This document shows, in pieces, positions 8,754 to 17,695 of a stretch of DNA of 64,000 nucleotides (position 1 is the stretch's first letter; each line of letters starts with the position of its first letter). The notes below the pieces were generated by a model. It had not been told where the DNA came from, searched no databases, and saw only the letters and a program-made list of their open reading frames with translations. Source of the DNA: Pseudoneobacillus sp052180215 (GTDB taxonomy: Bacteria > Bacillota > Bacilli > Bacillales > Cytobacillaceae); the NCBI RefSeq assembly GCF_052180215.1, contig NZ_CP197471.1:1646001-1710000 (forward strand), written 5' to 3'. A program made the translations under genes and the position numbers.

Positions 8754-9329
8754 ATGATTTGGACTTATTTAATTGCAAGTTATTTTGTAGGAAACTTGAT
8801 GTTTGGTTACCTCGTATCAAAGTTTATCTACCATCAAGATATTCGTATCCAAGGAAGTCGTAATGTGGGAGCCCGTAATGCAGGAAGAGTTTATGGAAAA
8901 AAGGCATTTATTTTAATTTTCTTAGGTGATGCCATAAAAGGAATTATCGTTGTTTTATGCGGAAAATTTCTTAATTTCTCAGAATCTGTTCAACTATTAG
9001 CTTTAGGAATGGCCATCTTAGGCCATATAAAGCCAGCAGTATTGAAATTTAAGGGTGGTAAAGGTATATCGACCTTTATTGGAGGAATCATCGCCTTTGA
9101 ACCTATTAACGTCATTGTCATCATCATAGCATTTTTATTAACGATTCCTTTTACAAAAAGCTTTACCTTCTCCGGGCTAGGGGCATTATTCATGATCCCC
9201 ATATTTCTTTATATAAAAGGATATACCTTCATGACATGTATCATTTTGCTTTGTATAATCATCCTCCTTTTGATTGCTCATATGGAAAACATAAAAGAGA
9301 GGCTGAGTGAAATTGGAAAAAAAGAATGA
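8754..9329 (+). CDS. PlsY-like glycerol-3-phosphate acyltransferase paralogue
   Basis: A 191-residue integral membrane protein with about five hydrophobic segments and the three PlsY motif regions: GSRNVGARNAGR near residue 36, HIKPAVLKFKGGKGIST near residue 92, and HMENIKERLSEIGKKE at the C-terminus. PlsY transfers acyl groups from acyl phosphate to glycerol 3-phosphate. Motif 1 differs from the usual GSGNxGATN (Thr replaced by Arg), so activity or substrate may differ. It sits between a spoIIP-like gene and an overlapping GNAT gene, which is not the housekeeping plsY context. The ATG has GGGGAAGAG upstream. Confidence 0.8.
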   Translation: MIWTYLIASYFVGNLMFGYLVSKFIYHQDIRIQGSRNVGARNAGRVYGKKAFILIFLGDAIKGIIVVLCGKFLNFSESVQLLALGMAILGHIKPAVLKFKGGKGISTFIGGIIAFEPINVIVIIIAFLLTIPFTKSFTFSGLGALFMIPIFLYIKGYTFMTCIILLCIIILLLIAHMENIKERLSEIGKKE

Positions 9330-9921
9330 TTATTTTTATAAAATTGCCTTATTTCAATATGAATTTGAACAAATTCATCAATTAAATTATCAAACCTTTT
9401 CCGAAGAAATTCCACAGCATAATAAAAATGAGCAAAAAACATTAGTAGATCCATATCATCATGAAAATACTTATATCATCTGTTTAAACCATCATGAAGT
9501 GGTAGGGATGATAGCTGTTAGAGACAATAGGCCTTTTTCATTAGACTGGAAAATAGGTGAGGTGGAAGCGCATCTTCCTATTAGGTCGACAAAATTATGT
9601 GAAATAAGATTGTTAGCAGTAAAAAAAGATTTTAGAAATGGACGAGTATTCCTAGGTTTAACTAACTTTTTGGCAAACTATTGTTTGAAAAAAGGTTATG
9701 ATGCTGCTGTCATTTCAGGAACAGTAAGACAACTAAAACTATATAAGCAAATGGGTTTTGAACCATTTGCAGAATTAACAGGAACAGAAGAAGCGTTATA
9801 TCAACCGATGTATTTAACAAAACAGACGTTTGAAATCTCATTGGCAGGTAGGATTCTTCAGAAACCTGTTTCATTTTTACAGGGACCAATATCTATTACA
9901 GATAAGTTAGATAAACATTAA
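9307..9921 (+). CDS. GNAT-fold acyltransferase, possibly FeeM/autoinducer-synthase-like
   Basis: A 204-residue protein starting at GTG 9307 (GAGAGG four nt upstream) and overlapping the plsY-like gene by 23 bp, which implies translational coupling. The core reads KLCEIRLLAVKKDFRNG near residue 98, then LYKQMGFEPF near residue 143, a GNAT fold. The EIRLLAV/NGRVFLGL layout and the length resemble N-acyl amino acid synthases (FeeM type), which use acyl-ACP, rather than small acetyltransferases. Pairing with a membrane acyltransferase supports a lipid-modifying role by inference. A plain N-acetyltransferase remains possible. Confidence 0.6.
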   Translation: MKLEKKNDYFYKIALFQYEFEQIHQLNYQTFSEEIPQHNKNEQKTLVDPYHHENTYIICLNHHEVVGMIAVRDNRPFSLDWKIGEVEAHLPIRSTKLCEIRLLAVKKDFRNGRVFLGLTNFLANYCLKKGYDAAVISGTVRQLKLYKQMGFEPFAELTGTEEALYQPMYLTKQTFEISLAGRILQKPVSFLQGPISITDKLDKH

Positions 9922-10116
9922 TTACTATACTGTGTTTTGGGAGTCGAATTATCTTTTTCAAAAACAATTAACTTGATTATCTATCCATTTACTGTTACTA
10001 TAAAGAGGAATTATTTTTGTTCGAGATGTAGGATAAGTGTTAAGCGCTTTGTCTTGATTGTTCCAGAGCAAGGATAGTATTACATTGTGTCACTGAACAC
10101 GTAGGAGGCAACAAAA

Positions 10117-10317
10117 ATGGAAAAAGGTAAAGTAAAATGGTTTAATGCAGAAAAAGGTTTCGGTTTCATCGAGCGTGAAGCAGGAGACGACGTATTCGTT
10201 CACTTCTCTGCAATCCAAGGCGAAGGCTTCAAAACTCTTGACGAAGGTCAAGAAGTAACTTTTGACGTAGAACAAGGTCAACGTGGACCTCAAGCTTCTA
10301 ACGTTCGTAAAGCTTAA
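10117..10317 (+). CDS. cold-shock protein (CspB/CspD type)
   Basis: A 66-residue cold-shock domain protein covering the whole standard family length. RNP1 (KGFGFIE, residues ~13-19) and RNP2 (VFVHF, residues ~26-30) are intact, with GKVKWFNAEKG at the N-terminus. It binds single-stranded RNA/DNA and acts as an RNA chaperone in the cytoplasm. GTAGGAGGCAAC gives a strong ribosome binding site. A second, very similar copy lies at 47693. Codon use is GC-richer than its neighbours, as expected for a highly expressed gene. Ends in a strong terminator. Confidence 0.95.
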   Translation: MEKGKVKWFNAEKGFGFIEREAGDDVFVHFSAIQGEGFKTLDEGQEVTFDVEQGQRGPQASNVRKA

Positions 10318-10337
10318 TTTTAATGATTTAAAAATAG

Positions 10338-10370
10338 AAACAGACTCTTTACGAAGAGTCTGTTTTTTTT
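10338..10370 (+). terminator. Rho-independent terminator of csp gene 1
   Basis: AAACAGACTCTT / AAGAGTCTGTTT perfect stem, TACG loop, long T run. Confidence 0.95.
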
Positions 10371-10732
10371 ATTGTCCATAATCATTAGTTATGATTTGCA
10401 ATAAAAGAGGAACTAAAAATTACACAATGATAAAATGAATACCTTACTGCTTATTTTATTCTTTTTTTAGCGTTTGGTATGAAGTATAGTGCCCTCTCCT
10501 ACTAATAATCCACTAACAAAGACGTTATCCATCATCCCCTTTGATATACACTCAGATAAGATTAGAATAATATAAGACCAAAAAAAATAAATGATCGCTA
10601 CAAGGAGCTACACAACTTTAATTAAAATCCCCCAAATTTATTACTAAAAAATATACACTTAGCGAAAATGAAATAAATATATGAAAATGGTACAATGAAA
10701 GAAATTGAATGCCAAAAAGGTGGATGAACGAT
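10371..10732. other. gene-free intergenic region
   Basis: About 360 AT-rich bases between the cold-shock terminator and yycC. No reading frame with a ribosome binding site, no clear hairpin and no repeat was seen. It presumably holds the yycC promoter, which I cannot place. Confidence 0.5.
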
Positions 10733-10882
10733 ATGAGACCAATGCAAATTTCAGCGGAAACAGCAATGAAACTTTCCGAACAATTAAATGTACCTATCGA
10801 ACAAATTATGCACATGCCAAAACACATTTTAATAGCAAAACTGGCTGAACTTGAAGCAAAAAAGAAAGAAGAGAAGGAATAA
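10733..10882 (+). CDS. yycC: YycC-family small protein
   Basis: A 49-residue protein with AAAGGTGG about 9 nt before the ATG. The sequence MQISAETAMKLSEQLNVP followed by MHMPKHILIAKLAELEAK matches my memory of the YycC-like family of Bacillus, small soluble proteins of unknown function with a conserved HMP.HIL core. The highly charged C-terminus (EAKKKEEKE) is family-like. It is immediately followed by a broken ATPase gene, which has no bearing on its role. Confidence 0.8.
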   Translation: MRPMQISAETAMKLSEQLNVPIEQIMHMPKHILIAKLAELEAKKKEEKE

Positions 10883-10891
10883 AAAAGAATA

Positions 10892-11035
10892 ATGTTCCTT
10901 AAAAAAGTCAGTTTATTTCGAGAGAAGGTTCCCAACTTTGGGAAATATCCATTTTCAATTCCTGCTATAAAAGAATTGAATGAACTCCATTTTACTAAAA
11001 ATGTTACGTTTTTTGTTGGAGAAGAAAGTGATTAA
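10892..11035 (+). pseudogene. N-terminal remnant of an AAA/ABC-type ATPase
   Basis: A 47-codon frame beginning MFLKKVSLFREKVPNFGKYP, with FSIPAIKELNELHFTKNVTF next, then FVGEESD and a stop. This is the N-terminal strand region of a family of standalone ATPases whose next residues should be the Walker A loop (GENGSGKST). Here the frame is lost exactly at that loop, and no later part of the ATPase is found in any frame before the next gene. Inferred to be the 5' stump of a deleted gene. It could still express a short peptide, but it has no good ribosome binding site of its own. Confidence 0.65.
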
Positions 11036-11090
11036 ATTTAATGAAACCCTCTGTATTTTTATTACGTATCTATACTTGGAGGGGATATAA

Positions 11091-11285
11091 ATGGAAAAAT
11101 TAGAATATAAAACCATTAAATTTAAACCTGAAGGATTTATCAAAAATGAGATTAATTTGGAAGAAGTTGACCGTGAATTAAATATATTAAGCTCAGAGGG
11201 GTGGCAAGTAGTTACTTCTTTCCCCGTAGATGTTAATGGTCATACAACCGGAGTTTATTTTACATTAAAAAGATTGAAATTATAA
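11091..11285 (+). CDS. DUF4177 small protein
   Basis: A 64-residue soluble protein. The pattern LEYKTIKF, then ELNILSSEGWQVVTSFPVD and GVYFTLKRL is typical of DUF4177, whose members share the LN..G..GWE(Q)VV segment and have no assigned function. GGAGGGG lies 6 nt before the ATG. A single gene with its own terminator. Confidence 0.8.
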   Translation: MEKLEYKTIKFKPEGFIKNEINLEEVDRELNILSSEGWQVVTSFPVDVNGHTTGVYFTLKRLKL

Positions 11286-11292
11286 ATGAGTT

Positions 11293-11322
11293 AAGCACTG
11301 CACATATGCAGTGCTTTTTTTT
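11293..11322 (+). terminator. Rho-independent terminator
   Basis: AAGCACTGCA / TGCAGTGCTT perfect stem, CATA loop, T run. Confidence 0.92.
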
Positions 11323-11391
11323 ATTATTGTAACTAACTTGTAACTAAAAAAACGTACACTATCTTCATCAATAATAAAGGAGAGTTGTTTA

Positions 11392-12891
11392 GTGAGGTGG
11401 GAACTGGATTGGCTTGAAAATCGAGCAAGAATTACTCCGAAGGCTCAGGCAGTCATTGATGCGGAGACAAATACAATTTGGAATTATAAACAACTGAATG
11501 AACGTGCCATCTCCTTTGCTAATTGGCTTTTAGAACAAGGAGTAAATAAAGGTGATCGGATTGCCCTACTTGCACCAAACCATATTAGTTATTTAGATAT
11601 GTTATTTGCCTGTAAGAAAATCGGTGCTATTTTTGTACCGTTAAATTCTCGTTTGTCTATAAAAGAAATAAATGATATTCTATTAGACTGTACACCTAAA
11701 CTTGTAGGAGTCCATGTTCGGTTTCAAGAGGTATTTTGCCAACTTGGGCACAGTGCAGACTTTAGAAAGTTTTTTGTAGGAAATGCACATTATGAAGCTA
11801 TAGCTCTTCAGAAGGCTTGTCTTATTCAAGAGGCTGATATAAGGGATGATACGCCTCTTTTAATGATTTATACCGGAGGAACCACGGGAAAACCTAAAGG
11901 TGTTGTGCTAACCAACCAATCTGTTCTTTGGAACGGAATGAATACGGTTCTAAGCTGGAATTTATCCAGTGATGATATAACGCTAACATATATTCCTATG
12001 TTCCATACGGGAGGATTAAATGCTTTAACTGTTCCTGTTTTATTAACTGGTGGGACAGTCGTTATAGCCGATCAGTTCGAACCCAAAAAGGCAATTGAAT
12101 ATTTAAAAAGATACCGATGTACGATCGTTCTGTTTGTACCGACAATGTACCATATGATCATACAATTAGAAGAATTTCAAGAAGCGGAATTTCCTGATAT
12201 GAAAACATTTTTATCAGGTGGGGCCCCTTGCCCCCACGAAATTTATGAAGCATTTTGGGAAAAAAGTTTATTTTTTAAAGAGGGATATGGGTTAACAGAA
12301 GCGGGGCCAAATAATTTTTTCATTGATCCAAAGGAAGCTCATGTAAAAAAAGGATCTGTAGGAAGACCGATGCTTTTTAATAATATCAAATTAATGAAAG
12401 ATCATGGTCAGGAAGCAGAAGTAGATGAAGTTGGAGAAATTTGGATTAAAGGGAATCATTGCTTTTATGAATATTGGAATAACCAAGAAGCAACAAAAAA
12501 TACGTTTATTAATGGATGGTTATGTACAGGAGATCTGGCAAAGAAAGATAAAGACGGATATTTTTATATTGTTGGTAGAAAAAAGGATATGATTATTACT
12601 GGCGGTGAAAATGTGTATCCTCTGGAAGTGGAACAGTGGCTTTTAACCCATTCAATGGTCGATGAAGTAGCTGTTGTTGGCTTACCGGATCAAAAATGGG
12701 GAGAGATGGTTACTGCTTTTGTTGTCCTAAAAAATAAGAATAGTATTTCAGAGGATGAACTAATAACCTATTGTTCACATAAACTTGGAAAATATAAAAT
12801 TCCAAAGAGCTTTTATTTTATAGAACAGCTCCCAAAGACACATGTCGGTAAAATTGATAAAAAAGCATTACTAGAAATGAAATTCGTGTAA
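11392..12891 (+). CDS. AMP-forming acyl-CoA synthetase
   Basis: A 499-residue member of the ANL adenylating superfamily. Motifs: P-loop MIYTGGTTGKPKG near residue 160, YGLTEAGP near residue 300, TGDLAKKDKDGYFYIVGR near residue 380, and the C-terminal lysine region PKTHVGKIDKKAL near residue 480. It activates a carboxylic acid to acyl-AMP and then acyl-CoA. The length fits medium/long-chain acyl-CoA or o-succinylbenzoate ligases; without men genes nearby a fatty-acid substrate is more likely. Start GTG 11392 has AAAGGAGAG 6 nt upstream. It occupies the spot just upstream of mutS where cotE is usual in B. subtilis. Confidence 0.82.
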   Translation: MRWELDWLENRARITPKAQAVIDAETNTIWNYKQLNERAISFANWLLEQGVNKGDRIALLAPNHISYLDMLFACKKIGAIFVPLNSRLSIKEINDILLDCTPKLVGVHVRFQEVFCQLGHSADFRKFFVGNAHYEAIALQKACLIQEADIRDDTPLLMIYTGGTTGKPKGVVLTNQSVLWNGMNTVLSWNLSSDDITLTYIPMFHTGGLNALTVPVLLTGGTVVIADQFEPKKAIEYLKRYRCTIVLFVPTMYHMIIQLEEFQEAEFPDMKTFLSGGAPCPHEIYEAFWEKSLFFKEGYGLTEAGPNNFFIDPKEAHVKKGSVGRPMLFNNIKLMKDHGQEAEVDEVGEIWIKGNHCFYEYWNNQEATKNTFINGWLCTGDLAKKDKDGYFYIVGRKKDMIITGGENVYPLEVEQWLLTHSMVDEVAVVGLPDQKWGEMVTAFVVLKNKNSISEDELITYCSHKLGKYKIPKSFYFIEQLPKTHVGKIDKKALLEMKFV

Positions 12892-12908
12892 TTCATATAT
12901 AAGGAGCT

Positions 12909-12947
12909 AAAAAAGGGACTAAGCGATCAAGCTTTAGTCCCTTTTTT
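12909..12947 (+). terminator. Rho-independent terminator
   Basis: AAAAGGGACTAA / TTTAGTCCCTTTT stem with a 10-nt loop and a T run. Confidence 0.9.
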
Positions 12948-13039
12948 GTGGAACATAAAAAAAGTAAAAGTTAGTGAGTTTTAAGGGGGAATTAATTTAT
13001 TGTTAAACAAATCCAATGACTGAAGGCAGGTCGACATTG

Positions 13040-13048
13040 TGGTATAAT
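13040..13048 (+). promoter_or_regulatory. extended -10 promoter for mutSL
   Basis: TGGTATAAT is a consensus extended -10 element 46 bp before the mutS ATG. The -35 region (around 13020) is a poor match, which is common for extended -10 promoters. Confidence 0.6.
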
Positions 13049-13094
13049 AAATTGTCGAATGATCGATTAGTAGATTGAAATGTTGGAGGAAATT

Positions 13095-15740
13095 ATGGCA
13101 ACTTATACGCCGATGATACAGCAATATCTTCAAGTAAAGGCAGAATACCAAGATGCCTTTTTATTTTTTCGTTTAGGAGATTTTTATGAAATGTTCTTTG
13201 AAGATGCTATTAAAGCATCTCAAGAATTAGAAATAACTTTAACTAGCAGGGAGGGTGGTACAGAGGAACGCATTCCAATGTGTGGTGTTCCATACCATTC
13301 CGCTCCGAATTATATAGAACAATTAATTGAAAAAGGATACAAGGTTGCTATTTGCGAACAAACAGAAGATCCCAAACAAGCAAAGGGTGTCGTAAAACGT
13401 GAAGTTGTTCAACTTATTACTCCAGGAACGGTAATGGAGGGGCGTGGTTTACACGATAAAGAGAACAACTTTTTAGCTACGATTACTTATTTTCCAGATG
13501 ATGCGTTTGGTTTTGCTTATAACGACTTAACAACGGGTGAAGGGCGGGCTACTTTACTATCTGGGAATTTCGATGATGTTTTAAACGAGATTTCGATTTT
13601 AGGAGCGAAAGAAGTCGTAATAGATTCAAAGTTTGATATGGAATGGCAAAAGAAACTGCGTGATCGAAATGTAAGAGCTCTTTCCTTTGAAGACCAAACG
13701 GAAATGGATCCTACTTTTAGACAACTTTTAGAGACGGTCACAGAGGACAAGGTGCAAAAAACGGTTTCAAGAATGTTTCATTATTTATATCGAACTCAAA
13801 AAAGAAGCTTGGATCATCTTCAGCCAGTTAAAATATACGAGACCAAGCAATTCATGAAGATTGATTATTTCTCAAAAAGAAATTTGGAACTTACAGAAAC
13901 CATTCGCTCAAAAGGGAAAAAGGGCTCCTTATTATGGTTACTTGATGAAACAATGACGGCAATGGGAGGAAGACAGCTCAAGCAATGGATGGAGCGACCT
14001 CTTATCGATCAAAAACAAATTGATCGTAGACATTCAGTGGTTGAATTGTTGATTCAAAATTATTTTGAACGCCAAGATATTCGAGAAAAACTGAAAGAAG
14101 TTTATGACCTAGAGCGTCTAGCTGGGAGAGTGGCGTTCGGTAATGTAAACGCTAGAGACCTTATTCAGTTAAAAAAATCATTAACACAAATCCCACCATT
14201 AAGAGAAATATTGCTCACATTTGGAAATGAGATAACCAATCGATTAGCTGATAGATTAGACCCATGTGAACAGGTAACTGACTTATTAGAGAGTGCCATA
14301 GTCGATCATCCTCCGCTTTCAGTTAAAGAAGGAAATATGATTCGTGATGGCTTTAATGAAGAACTTGACCGCTACCGGGATGCAAGCCGAAATGGAAAGA
14401 CCTGGATTGCTGCACTTGAAAGACAGGAACGTGAAAAAACAGGCATTAAGTCATTAAAAATAGGCTATAATCGTGTTTTTGGCTATTATATCGAAGTTAC
14501 AAGAGCTAACTTACACTTGCTGGAAGAAGGTCAGTACGAACGAAAGCAAACATTAACAAATGCAGAGCGATTTATTACACCTGAATTAAAAGAAAAAGAG
14601 GCATTAATTTTACAAGCAGAAGAAAAAAGTGGTGAATTAGAGTATGAAATCTTTACTCAAATTCGGGAGCGTGTAAAGGAATTCATTCCTAATCTTCAAG
14701 CGTTGGCAGTAGCGGTTAGTGAACTTGACGTCTTACAATGCTTTGCACAAGTGAGTGAAGATCGTCATTATGTAAAGCCCATCTTTTCGTCAGAACGAAA
14801 AATTTATATTAAAGAGGGTCGACATCCAGTAGTAGAAAAAGTTCTTTCAGCGCAAGAGTATGTTCCCAATGATTGCTACATGGATAATGAACGTGAAATC
14901 TTATTAATCACAGGTCCAAATATGTCCGGAAAAAGTACCTATATGCGTCAAATTGCATTAACCGCTATTTTGGCACAAGTTGGGTGTTTTGTTCCCGCAT
15001 CACAGATAACTTTACCGATATTTGACCAAGTATTTACGCGTATAGGAGCAGCGGATGACCTGATTTCAGGACAAAGTACTTTTATGGTGGAAATGCTTGA
15101 AGCTAAAAACGCCATTGTAAATGCAACAAAAAATAGTCTAATTCTCTTTGATGAAATTGGGCGTGGTACCTCTACGTATGATGGAATGGCGCTAGCCCAG
15201 GCGATTATAGAATATATTCATGAACATATCGGAGCGAAAACCTTATTTTCAACACACTACCACGAGTTAACTGTTCTAGAGGAAGAGTTAAAGAATTTAA
15301 AAAATATTCATGTTAGCGCGATGGAACATAATGGTAAGCTTGTCTTTCTTCATAAGATTAAGGAAGGTGCAGCTGATAAAAGTTATGGAATTCATGTCGC
15401 AGAATTAGCGGAGCTGCCTAAAGAATTAATTAAAAGGGCAAATGATTTATTAAATAAGTTGGAACAAAAACAGAAAGCCGTGGAACTAATGGAAGATGCT
15501 GGTGTTAAAGAAGAAAGCCAACCATCAATATCCTCACAAACGACAACAAAGGTACAGGAGGAGAAGTCCGTTGGTATCGGTCAATTATCCTTTTTTGACG
15601 AACCAAAGGAAGGTTTCAAACCTGTCCTAGAAAAGGAGAAGAAGGTATTGGAGCAAATTAAAAAGCTTGATATCCTAGACTTAACTCCTTTGCAGGCTAT
15701 GAACACATTATATGACCTTCAAAAAAAATTAAAAAACTAA
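13095..15740 (+). CDS. mutS: DNA mismatch repair protein MutS
   Basis: An 881-residue full-length MutS. The mismatch-recognition motif FRLGDFYEMF is near residue 25, Walker A GPNMSGKST near residue 607, the Walker B region ILFDEIGRGTSTYDG near residue 685 and STHYHEL near residue 720. A beta-clamp binding motif QLSFF lies near residue 835 in the C-terminal tail. MutS recognises mispairs and recruits MutL. ATG 13095 is chosen over 13080 because GGAGGAA sits between them at the right distance. mutL follows after 21 bp, so the pair forms an operon from the promoter at 13040. Confidence 0.98.
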   Translation: MATYTPMIQQYLQVKAEYQDAFLFFRLGDFYEMFFEDAIKASQELEITLTSREGGTEERIPMCGVPYHSAPNYIEQLIEKGYKVAICEQTEDPKQAKGVVKREVVQLITPGTVMEGRGLHDKENNFLATITYFPDDAFGFAYNDLTTGEGRATLLSGNFDDVLNEISILGAKEVVIDSKFDMEWQKKLRDRNVRALSFEDQTEMDPTFRQLLETVTEDKVQKTVSRMFHYLYRTQKRSLDHLQPVKIYETKQFMKIDYFSKRNLELTETIRSKGKKGSLLWLLDETMTAMGGRQLKQWMERPLIDQKQIDRRHSVVELLIQNYFERQDIREKLKEVYDLERLAGRVAFGNVNARDLIQLKKSLTQIPPLREILLTFGNEITNRLADRLDPCEQVTDLLESAIVDHPPLSVKEGNMIRDGFNEELDRYRDASRNGKTWIAALERQEREKTGIKSLKIGYNRVFGYYIEVTRANLHLLEEGQYERKQTLTNAERFITPELKEKEALILQAEEKSGELEYEIFTQIRERVKEFIPNLQALAVAVSELDVLQCFAQVSEDRHYVKPIFSSERKIYIKEGRHPVVEKVLSAQEYVPNDCYMDNEREILLITGPNMSGKSTYMRQIALTAILAQVGCFVPASQITLPIFDQVFTRIGAADDLISGQSTFMVEMLEAKNAIVNATKNSLILFDEIGRGTSTYDGMALAQAIIEYIHEHIGAKTLFSTHYHELTVLEEELKNLKNIHVSAMEHNGKLVFLHKIKEGAADKSYGIHVAELAELPKELIKRANDLLNKLEQKQKAVELMEDAGVKEESQPSISSQTTTKVQEEKSVGIGQLSFFDEPKEGFKPVLEKEKKVLEQIKKLDILDLTPLQAMNTLYDLQKKLKN

Positions 15741-15761
15741 AATATAGGAGGTGGCATTAAA

Positions 15762-17633
15762 ATGGGTAAAATCATTCAATTGGATGATGCGCTTGCTAAT
15801 AAGATTGCAGCGGGTGAAGTAGTTGAACGCCCTGCCTCCGTTGTGAAAGAAATAGTCGAAAATGCAATAGATGCAGGTAGTACAGTGATTGAAATTGAGA
15901 TTGAAGAAGCCGGTCTTGCCAAGATTCGTATTACTGATAATGGCGATGGAATTGAGGAGTCTGACGTATTAACTGCTTTCCAAAGACATGCCACCAGTAA
16001 AATAAAAAATGAAAATGACTTATTCCGTATTCGAACACTTGGATTTAGAGGTGAGGCTTTACCAAGTATTGCCTCCGTTTCAAGACTAGAAATGAAAACT
16101 TCAACTGGAGATGAGGCTGGAAATCGTTTAGTTATTGAAGGGGGGAAAATGGAGGTTTTCGAAAAAGCTTCCAGTCGTAAAGGCACAGATATTACGGTAT
16201 CTGATCTTTTTTATAACACTCCTGCTAGATTAAAATATATGAAAACGATTCATACAGAACTTGGAAATATTACAGATGTTGTGAACCGAATCGCTTTGTC
16301 TCATCCTGAAATTTCATTTCGATTGATACACAATGAACGAAAGCTTCTTCAAACGAATGGAAACGGAGATGTTCGCCAAGTATTAGCTGCCATTTATGGA
16401 ATGAGTATAGTAAAAATGCTTGTACCTATAAAGGCAGAATCTCTTGATTTTAAGGTTTCTGGGTATATTTCTTTACCGGAGGTTACCCGGGCTTCCCGAA
16501 ACTATATTACGACCATGATTAACGGTCGTTTTATCAAAAATTATGCCTTAGCAAGGGCAGTTCAAGAAGGTTACCATACCTTACTACCTATCGGACGATA
16601 CCCGGTAGTCCTGTTAAATATTGAAATGGATCCGATATTAGTTGATGTAAACGTCCATCCTTCCAAAATGGAGGTCCGTTTAAGTAAAGAGCAAGAATTG
16701 AATGATTTGGTTACAAACGCGATAAAGACTAGTTTTAAAACTAAAACGTTGATCCCATCAGGAGCACCAACTTCAAAAGTAGAGAAGCCCAAAACGGAGC
16801 AAACGGCATTAGTACTTGAGGAAAAACCTTTCATCCATAGAGAGATTGAAAAACCTCCAATAGAACAAAATTTTGTGGGTGAAACAGTTCGTGAATTTGC
16901 TCCTGATTCTGAAATACTAAGTAATTGGAACACCTCTTCTTCTTTTAAAAATAATGATATTCCAGACATCTCTCCGATAGAAATGTTTAAAGAGGATATA
17001 GTTGAGGAAGAGAGAGTTGAAGACGTACACATTGAGGAAAAACCAGAACCTAGAGTTCCTATGCTATACCCAATCGGTCAAATGCATGGGACTTATATTT
17101 TCGCACAAAATGACCAAGGATTATATATTATTGACCAGCATGCTGCTCAAGAAAGAATTAAGTATGAATACTTTCGAGAGAAGGTAGGACAAGTGGAAAA
17201 TGAACTACAAGAATTATTAGTTCCCTTAACATTTGAATATTCTACAGACGATTATATAAAAATAGTAGAATTTAAGAATGAATTAGAGCTTGTAGGGATA
17301 TTCTTTGAAGAGTTTGGACATAACAGTTTCATTGTACGCTCTCATCCTCAATGGTTTTTAAAAGGATCGGAGAAAGAGATTATTGAAGAAATGATTGAAC
17401 AGCTACTAGATATGAAAAAAGTAGACGTGAAAAAGCTAAGAGAAGAAGCGGCCATTATGATGAGTTGTAAAGCTTCCATAAAAGCAAATCGTCATCTGCG
17501 TCAAGACGAAATTCAGGCACTACTTAATGATTTAAGAAATAGTTCAGACCCATTTACATGCCCTCATGGCAGACCCATTATTATTCATTATTCAACATAT
17601 GAAATGGAAAAGATGTTTAAACGAGTGATGTAA
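15762..17633 (+). CDS. mutL: DNA mismatch repair protein MutL
   Basis: A 623-residue MutL. The GHKL ATPase domain shows IAAGEVVERPASVVKE (residues ~13-28), DNGDGI near residue 60, and ATSKI followed by TLGFRGEALPSIASV near residues 80-105. The C-terminal endonuclease domain has the metal motif DQHAAQERIKYE near residue 458 and CPHGRP near residue 604, so this is a nicking MutL as in other non-methyl-directed systems. The variable linker (residues ~335-430) is acidic. AGGAGGTGG precedes the ATG, with the gene directly downstream of mutS. Confidence 0.98.
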   Translation: MGKIIQLDDALANKIAAGEVVERPASVVKEIVENAIDAGSTVIEIEIEEAGLAKIRITDNGDGIEESDVLTAFQRHATSKIKNENDLFRIRTLGFRGEALPSIASVSRLEMKTSTGDEAGNRLVIEGGKMEVFEKASSRKGTDITVSDLFYNTPARLKYMKTIHTELGNITDVVNRIALSHPEISFRLIHNERKLLQTNGNGDVRQVLAAIYGMSIVKMLVPIKAESLDFKVSGYISLPEVTRASRNYITTMINGRFIKNYALARAVQEGYHTLLPIGRYPVVLLNIEMDPILVDVNVHPSKMEVRLSKEQELNDLVTNAIKTSFKTKTLIPSGAPTSKVEKPKTEQTALVLEEKPFIHREIEKPPIEQNFVGETVREFAPDSEILSNWNTSSSFKNNDIPDISPIEMFKEDIVEEERVEDVHIEEKPEPRVPMLYPIGQMHGTYIFAQNDQGLYIIDQHAAQERIKYEYFREKVGQVENELQELLVPLTFEYSTDDYIKIVEFKNELELVGIFFEEFGHNSFIVRSHPQWFLKGSEKEIIEEMIEQLLDMKKVDVKKLREEAAIMMSCKASIKANRHLRQDEIQALLNDLRNSSDPFTCPHGRPIIIHYSTYEMEKMFKRVM

Positions 17634-17656
17634 TCATAACAAAAGAATTAATTAGA

Positions 17657-17694
17657 AAAGCATTACTTCTTGATGGAAGTGATGCTTTTTTTTT
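17657..17694 (+). terminator. Rho-independent terminator of mutSL
   Basis: AAGCATTACTTC / GAAGTGATGCTT stem with nine Ts. The dispersed repeat copy 2 abuts the T run. Confidence 0.92.
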
Positions 17695-17695
17695 A

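Noticed and set aside
10090..10293. Minus-strand frame antisense to the cold-shock gene
   Set aside because: A mirror of a strongly biased coding sequence; no ribosome binding site or terminator of its own.
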